Assembly: GCA_947647615.1 (NCBI GenBank)
Contig: CANSKS010000019.1
Span: 1-45,065, forward strand
Direction of reading: 5' to 3'
Source: an uncultured Neglectibacter sp.
GTDB taxonomy: Bacteria > Bacillota > Clostridia > Oscillospirales > Acutalibacteraceae
Length of the DNA: 45,065 nucleotides
Positions 40,872 through 45,065 of the stretch are shown here, in pieces. The notes beneath the pieces were generated by a model. That model was given only the letters and a program-made list of their open reading frames with translations. It searched no databases and was not told the origin of the DNA. The first letter of the stretch is position 1. Each line of letters starts with the position of its first letter. Both the position numbers and the translations under genes were made by a program.

Positions 40872-43436
40872 TCAGAAGGAATAGCTTCCGGCGGTGAGGC
40901 GATACACAGAGCCGTCGGGGGCACAGTACTCGGCTTCGCAGTCGAAGGGTACCGTGATATCGCAGCGGAAGGCGTTGCCCTCGTAGCGCCAGGCTACCCG
41001 GTAAAGGCCGGAGGCGGTGCGCTGGGTCATTTCCACCCGCCCTATGCGCGGGTCCGGCATGGGACGGATTTTGGCCTTTTTGTAGCCAGGAGCTTCCTCA
41101 CAGGGAGTGAGGCCGCAAAGGTTCCGGTACATCCAATCGGCAATAGAGCCGTAGGCATAATGGTTCAGGCTGTTCATACCGGTGCCGCTAATGGAACCGT
41201 CGGGCAAAATGGAATTCCAACGTTCCCAAACAGTGGTGGCGCCCATTTTTACCTCGTAAAGCCAGCTGGGAAAATCTTCCTGCAAAAACAGGGTGTAGGC
41301 ATATTCATTCAAGCCGTTTTCGGAAAGGACCCGGCACAAGAAAGGTGTGCCGCAGAAGCCGGTATTCAAATGCAGGTTATTATTTTCCAACCGCTTCTTC
41401 AGCTGATCTACCACGACCTGCTTTTTCCCTTCCTGGTAAAGGCCAAAAAACAGGCTGAGCACACAGGCAGTTTGGGTGCCGGTAATGGCGAAGCTGCCGT
41501 CTTCATGGAAATACTCCGCCAGTATGGCGGCTTTTATTTTCTCTGCCAATTCGCCGTATTGAGCGGCATCCTCTTCCAGGTCCAAAGCTTTGGCAGCCTT
41601 GGCGGTAAGGGAGGCGGAATAATAGTAGAAGGCGCTGGCGGTATAGGGCAGGCTGGTAGCGCCAAAGGGGTTTTGAGTGTCCCCGTCTTCCCGGTCCAGG
41701 GCCAGCCAATCTCCAAGCTGGTTGCCCCGAAGCCAGAGGCCCCGGCCGCCGTCGGCCTCGTCGTCTTGGCGAATGCGCTCCACCCAGGTCTTCATGAGGG
41801 GATAATGGGCTTTCAGCAAGGCCTTGTCCCCGTAGTTTTCATAAAGGGCCCAGGGCATCATGGTGGCCACATCGCTCCAAATAGCGGTGCCGCTATAAGC
41901 GGTGGCAAACCAGCCCGCAGTATTCCTGGGGGGCTTTAGCTTGATCATGGGCACGAAAACCGGCACCGCACCCTTGTGGTAGCGCTGCTCCAGCTCCACG
42001 TTTTTCAAATAGTGGTGGAAAAAGGCGGGCATGTACAGGTTTTTGCAGGCCGTGGCGCTGATGATGGCGGCGTCCCCTGTCCAACCCAGCCGTTCATCCC
42101 GCTGGGGGCAGTCGGTGGGAAGGTCCAGAAAATTATCGAACTGGCCCCAAAGGCCGTTTAAGAAAAGCCGGTTTACCAAGGGATCGCTGGTTTCAATAGA
42201 ACCAATGGGGTCAATATCCGAACGGATGTGGCAGGCCTCAAAATCCTTTGGGTCCACCTGGGAAACACCCTCTACCTTTACATAGCGGAACCCGTAAAAG
42301 GTAAAGTGGGGCCGCACCCAGGCGGGCTTCCCGTCGGAAATATAGTGGTATTCACATTTGGCTGTGCGCAGGTTATCCCGGTAAAAGCAGCCCTCCTGCA
42401 AAACCTCCCCGTAGGAAAGCTTTACTTCTGTACCGGCGGGGACGGCTGCCCGGAATTCCACCCAGCCTGTCAGGTTTTGCCCAAAATCCAACACGGTTTC
42501 TCCCCGGTTGGTATGCAGGACCTCTGCCGGAAGGAACTTGGCTTTTTTCACAATCTTGGGGTTCAGCCTGGCGGCCAGGAGCTCCGTGCCGTCGGAGAGC
42601 TCTTCCGTGGGGAAGGTTTCCGCCGGGCATTTTGGAGAAGACCAGCCAGGGGTTGCCCTGGCGGCATCGTAAATTTCCCCGTCGTAAATATTGCTTTCCA
42701 GCACAGGGGAGGGCAGGCAGCGCCAGCTATTGTCGGTGACCACTACCTCCTCACTGCCGTCTTCGTAGGAAAGGTGCAGCTCGCAAATAAATTTCATGGT
42801 GTCGCCATAGGTGTTATCGTACCGGTCAAAGGTGAGGCTTCCTTTGTACCAGCCGGGGGCAAGAGAAGCGCCCAGGGTGTTTTCCCCATCCCGTAAAAGG
42901 CCGGTGATATCGAAGGTCTGGTATTGTAAAAGCATGTCGTAGCAGTGGAAGCCCGGAAGCAGGTATTCTTCCCCGACTTTCTTCCCGTTTATTTCCAGCT
43001 CATAAATTCCAAGACCGCAGGCATAGGCCCGGGCAGACCGCAGCCCGGCTTTGGCGGGGAAATCCTTCCGCAGGAGGAAGTGCTGGTCCTTCGGGAAGGT
43101 AGAGGTGATCCATTTGGAGGACCAGGGTTCCTTTTCCTTGGCAGTTTCGAACCAGGAGGAGGCGCTGGCGCTTTCGCCCTTTTCCCCCCAGACAGTGACG
43201 CTCCATTGGTACCGGGTTCGGGGCGCAAGAACAATTTCCGGGGAAAAGCCCAGAGAAGAGAGGTCTACCCGTTTTCCGCTGTCATATACGAGCCCTTGGG
43301 CGTTCCAAACCTTGACTTGGGCCGCTTCCTGCCTCTGGCTTTCCGCGTCTTCGGCAATCCAGGAAAAGGAAAGGGGAGAAAGGCGCATTCCCAAGGGTTT
43401 TTCAAAATGGCTGACACGCAGGTCGGTTATAATCAT
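40872..43436 (-). CDS. GH78-type alpha-L-rhamnosidase
   Basis: An 854-aa cytoplasmic glycosidase that removes terminal rhamnose from plant or bacterial glycans. Seen: an N-terminal beta domain (LRVSHFEKPLGM, then Ig-like), an inserted carbohydrate-binding-like domain and the (alpha/alpha)6 catalytic barrel with DCPQRDERLGWTGDAAI (the conserved acid/base region) and a C-terminal beta part with MTQRTASGLYRVAWRYEG. There is no signal peptide, so oligosaccharides must be imported. The length is normal. No transport or rhamnose catabolism genes are beside it. Confidence 0.92.
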   Translation of the reverse strand: MIITDLRVSHFEKPLGMRLSPLSFSWIAEDAESQRQEAAQVKVWNAQGLVYDSGKRVDLSSLGFSPEIVLAPRTRYQWSVTVWGEKGESASASSWFETAKEKEPWSSKWITSTFPKDQHFLLRKDFPAKAGLRSARAYACGLGIYELEINGKKVGEEYLLPGFHCYDMLLQYQTFDITGLLRDGENTLGASLAPGWYKGSLTFDRYDNTYGDTMKFICELHLSYEDGSEEVVVTDNSWRCLPSPVLESNIYDGEIYDAARATPGWSSPKCPAETFPTEELSDGTELLAARLNPKIVKKAKFLPAEVLHTNRGETVLDFGQNLTGWVEFRAAVPAGTEVKLSYGEVLQEGCFYRDNLRTAKCEYHYISDGKPAWVRPHFTFYGFRYVKVEGVSQVDPKDFEACHIRSDIDPIGSIETSDPLVNRLFLNGLWGQFDNFLDLPTDCPQRDERLGWTGDAAIISATACKNLYMPAFFHHYLKNVELEQRYHKGAVPVFVPMIKLKPPRNTAGWFATAYSGTAIWSDVATMMPWALYENYGDKALLKAHYPLMKTWVERIRQDDEADGGRGLWLRGNQLGDWLALDREDGDTQNPFGATSLPYTASAFYYYSASLTAKAAKALDLEEDAAQYGELAEKIKAAILAEYFHEDGSFAITGTQTACVLSLFFGLYQEGKKQVVVDQLKKRLENNNLHLNTGFCGTPFLCRVLSENGLNEYAYTLFLQEDFPSWLYEVKMGATTVWERWNSILPDGSISGTGMNSLNHYAYGSIADWMYRNLCGLTPCEEAPGYKKAKIRPMPDPRIGRVEMTQRTASGLYRVAWRYEGNAFRCDITVPFDCEAEYCAPDGSVYRLTAGSYSF

Positions 43437-43493
43437 ATAAAAGCCTTCTTTCCAAAAGTTAAACTCAGTATAACGGAAAAGAAGGAAAAAGCC

Positions 43494-43567
43494 AGGACGT
43501 ATTTTTCAAAAAAATTGCGTCCTTATTTTTCCCGGGTTTTGACGGGGTCAAAAAAGGATGGTATAAT
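43494..43567. promoter_or_regulatory. Upstream region of rhamnosidase with palindromes and a plus-strand promoter
   Basis: AGGACG (43494-43499)/CGTCCT (43518-43523) and TTTTGAC/GTCAAAA (43537-43543, 43547-43553) are inverted repeats that could be operators for the leftward rhamnosidase gene. On the plus strand TTGACG (43539-43544), 17 bases, TATAAT (43562-43567) is a near-consensus promoter aimed into the 3' end of the tam-like gene. Confidence 0.5.
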
Positions 43568-43568
43568 T

Positions 43569-44333
43569 TCAGCACGTTCTGATCGCGGTGAAGAACAGGC
43601 GGCGGAACCGAAATAGGATTTCCCCGTTTTCGGTGAAGGGGTACAGGGCCTTTGCCTGTTCCAGCAGCTCTTGCTCGAAAGCGCGTCCCTCTTCCGGGCT
43701 CAGCGCGTTCAAATAGGGGCGAAGACGGGTGCTCCTCACCCAGTCCAACAGAGCCTGGTGAGAAGGCATCATATGGTAATAGACAGTCTCCCAAATTTGG
43801 AATTCCCCGGCACAGGAAGATAAAATACGGTAGTAGTCTTCCGGGTTTAAAACCATGTTCGGTTCCAGTTCCTTTTTTTGGAAATGCCATTTGGGGTCTT
43901 CTCCCAGCCGGGTGATGGCGCGCATCAAGGGCTCTTCGCCGTTTCTTGGCACCTGCACGGCCAGCATGCCGCCGGGGTTCAGGCGGTCCATCAGGTGGGG
44001 AAGCAGGGTTTTGTGGCCGGGCACCCACTGCAGGCAGGCATTGGAAAAGAGCAGGTCGTACTGGCCGGAAAGGGAGCCTGCGTCTTCCTGGCGGAAGCTG
44101 AGCTCCGGGTGAAGGGACCTAGCTTTTTCCACCATGCTTTGGGAATTGTCCAGGCCGATGATTTCGGAATCAGGGAACAGGCTGTATAGCACCGCTGTGC
44201 TGTTCCCGGGGCCGCATCCTAAATCGGCAATGGTTTTGGGAGAACAGGCCCTGGCCCGGTTGGCAAGGTCTATGGCGGGCTGGGTGCGCTGGCGCTGGAA
44301 TTGCAAATAGAGCTCAGGGTTCCAATCTGGCAT
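43569..44333 (-). CDS. tam: Trans-aconitate 2-methyltransferase-like protein
   Basis: A 254-aa SAM methyltransferase. The start MPDWNPELYLQFQRQRTQPAIDL, motif I IADLGCGPGNST and the later NACLQWVPGHKTLLPHLMDRLNPGGMLAVQ match Tam, which methylates trans-aconitate, an inhibitor of aconitase. The ATG at 44333 follows GGAGATG. Length is normal for Tam. Substrate assignment is by family. Confidence 0.9.
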   Translation of the reverse strand: MPDWNPELYLQFQRQRTQPAIDLANRARACSPKTIADLGCGPGNSTAVLYSLFPDSEIIGLDNSQSMVEKARSLHPELSFRQEDAGSLSGQYDLLFSNACLQWVPGHKTLLPHLMDRLNPGGMLAVQVPRNGEEPLMRAITRLGEDPKWHFQKKELEPNMVLNPEDYYRILSSCAGEFQIWETVYYHMMPSHQALLDWVRSTRLRPYLNALSPEEGRAFEQELLEQAKALYPFTENGEILFRFRRLFFTAIRTC

Positions 44334-44388
44334 AAAAACATCTCCAATCCAGTAGAAAATGGCGGGACTTCCCAATTTGCCGCCCTTT

Positions 44389-44416
44389 TTGGAAGGCGAA
44401 GGGTTTGAGGTATAGT
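44389..44416 (+). promoter_or_regulatory. Promoter of the flavodoxin-fold gene
   Basis: TTGGAA (44389-44394), 16-base spacer, TATAGT (44411-44416). Confidence 0.5.
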
Positions 44417-44447
44417 CCCCCTATATTTTAAAGAAGGGAAAGGGAAA

Positions 44448-45017
44448 ATGCAAGAAGATAAAAAAATGCTCATATTGTTCGGCTCTCCTCACGGGAACGG
44501 TCATACCAGAGAACTGTTGGAAAGCTTTCTTACTCCCTTTCGGAAGCAGGAGCATTGGAAAATTACAGGGTACAGCGCCTACCGCTCTCCGGTAAAGCCT
44601 TGCATTGGATGCCGGGTGTGCGCAAGAAAGGAAGGCTGTATTTACGACGATTTCAACGAAATAGATAAATCCTTGCGGGAAAGCGATTTGCTGGTGGTGG
44701 CTTCTCCCGTTTACCAGTTTTCTTTTCCGGCCCCTTTAAAAGCGGTGTTGGACCGCACCCAACGCTATTTTGAGGCGCGCTTTTCCCTGAACATTGTGCC
44801 GCCCATCGCGAAGCACAGGGAGGCGGTGCTGCTGCTCACCATGGGTTCCGAGGAGGCCTTTGGGGCGGAGGTCGCCTCTTACCAGCTGAAGAGGGCCTTT
44901 ACCGTGATGAATACCAGCTTGAAAGATTGTATTGTGTGGCAGGCTACCGATGCCCCAAACCAAAACGGGGAAGAGGCAAAACGTCTTGCCGCAGAGGCGG
45001 CAAGACGTTATTGGTAG
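44448..45017 (+). CDS. NAD(P)H-dependent FMN reductase-like flavoprotein
   Basis: A 189-aa flavodoxin-fold protein. Seen: ILFGSPHGNGHTRELLESF (FMN phosphate-binding), PCIGCRVCARKEGCIYDDF, which holds a CxxCxxC-like Cys cluster as in iron-sulphur flavoproteins and related reductases, and ASPVYQFSFPAPLKAVLDRTQRY. The ATG follows AAGAAGGGAAAGGG. Likely an FMN-dependent redox enzyme, perhaps with a Cys cluster cofactor; partner unknown. The 3' end of the gene forms a perfect 13-bp hairpin (44980-44992, 44997-45009). Confidence 0.85.
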   Translation: MQEDKKMLILFGSPHGNGHTRELLESFLTPFRKQEHWKITGYSAYRSPVKPCIGCRVCARKEGCIYDDFNEIDKSLRESDLLVVASPVYQFSFPAPLKAVLDRTQRYFEARFSLNIVPPIAKHREAVLLLTMGSEEAFGAEVASYQLKRAFTVMNTSLKDCIVWQATDAPNQNGEEAKRLAAEAARRYW

Positions 45018-45033
45018 CTTTAGCGAAAATAAA

Positions 45034-45052
45034 CCCCCGGTTATACCGGGGG
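45034..45052 (-). terminator. Terminator at right edge (minus strand)
   Basis: CCCCCGGT (45034-45041) pairs with ACCGGGGG (45045-45052); on the minus strand it is followed by TTTATTTT. It probably ends a leftward gene beyond the window. Confidence 0.55.
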
Positions 45053-45065
45053 AATAGAAAGGCTT

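Noticed and set aside
40677-41939. Plus-strand frame of 420 aa over the rhamnosidase gene
   Set aside because: Its sequence is low-complexity and unlike any family; the minus-strand GH78 gene is clear.

Overview
The window looks like chromosome of an anaerobic, spore-forming Clostridia of the Oscillospiraceae/gut type. This is inferred from gene content, not from a marker gene: a SipW-type signal peptidase, a YtaF-like sporulation membrane protein, pyruvate phosphate dikinase, a pth-mfd-foldase gene order, a rubredoxin-linked flavoprotein, a split transketolase, strong AGGAGG ribosome sites and frequent TTG starts. No rRNA, tRNA, CRISPR array or intact insertion sequence was seen.

Region 1 (about 1-13440, all + strand) is a cell-surface locus. 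It holds an LPSTG backbone pilin, a class C sortase, a pilin-like protein with no anchor, two TasA/camelysin-like proteins with SipW-type signal peptides, a third TasA-like protein with a KTGD-type sorting tail, a MucBP-like membrane protein, a SipW-like signal peptidase and a class B sortase. With almost no gap it continues into a transglutaminase-core lipoprotein and a reduced type IV pilus/type II secretion-like set: a PilC-like platform protein, four small single-span proteins and a PilT-like ATPase. The two halves read as one module for exporting, cross-linking and perhaps moving surface fibres. That combination is the most interesting thing here.

Region 2 (13440-23000) has a flavin reductase-like protein, a peptide-type substrate-binding lipoprotein, a ClC anion transporter with its own promoter and terminator, then the leftward housekeeping run pth, mfd and a SurA/PrsA-like lipoprotein.

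Region 3 (23000-33840) is mostly metabolism and genome upkeep: ppdK, a YtaF-like protein, a MalY/PatB-type aminotransferase, nth, glyA, a uroporphyrinogen-decarboxylase-fold protein, rarA, and a flavin reductase-rubredoxin fusion. Three of the intergenic regions (upstream of glyA, of the URO-D gene and of the rubredoxin fusion) share a short element.

Region 4 (33840-35270) is a small accessory patch with an XRE regulator, a divergent DUF6809-like gene and a DUF3892-like gene. It is followed by split transketolase, a membrane protein, a self-regulated TetR gene next to a methyltransferase, a zinc-ribbon/YARHG protein, a non-coding palindrome-rich stretch, a GH78 alpha-L-rhamnosidase, a trans-aconitate methyltransferase-like gene and a flavodoxin-fold reductase at the right edge.
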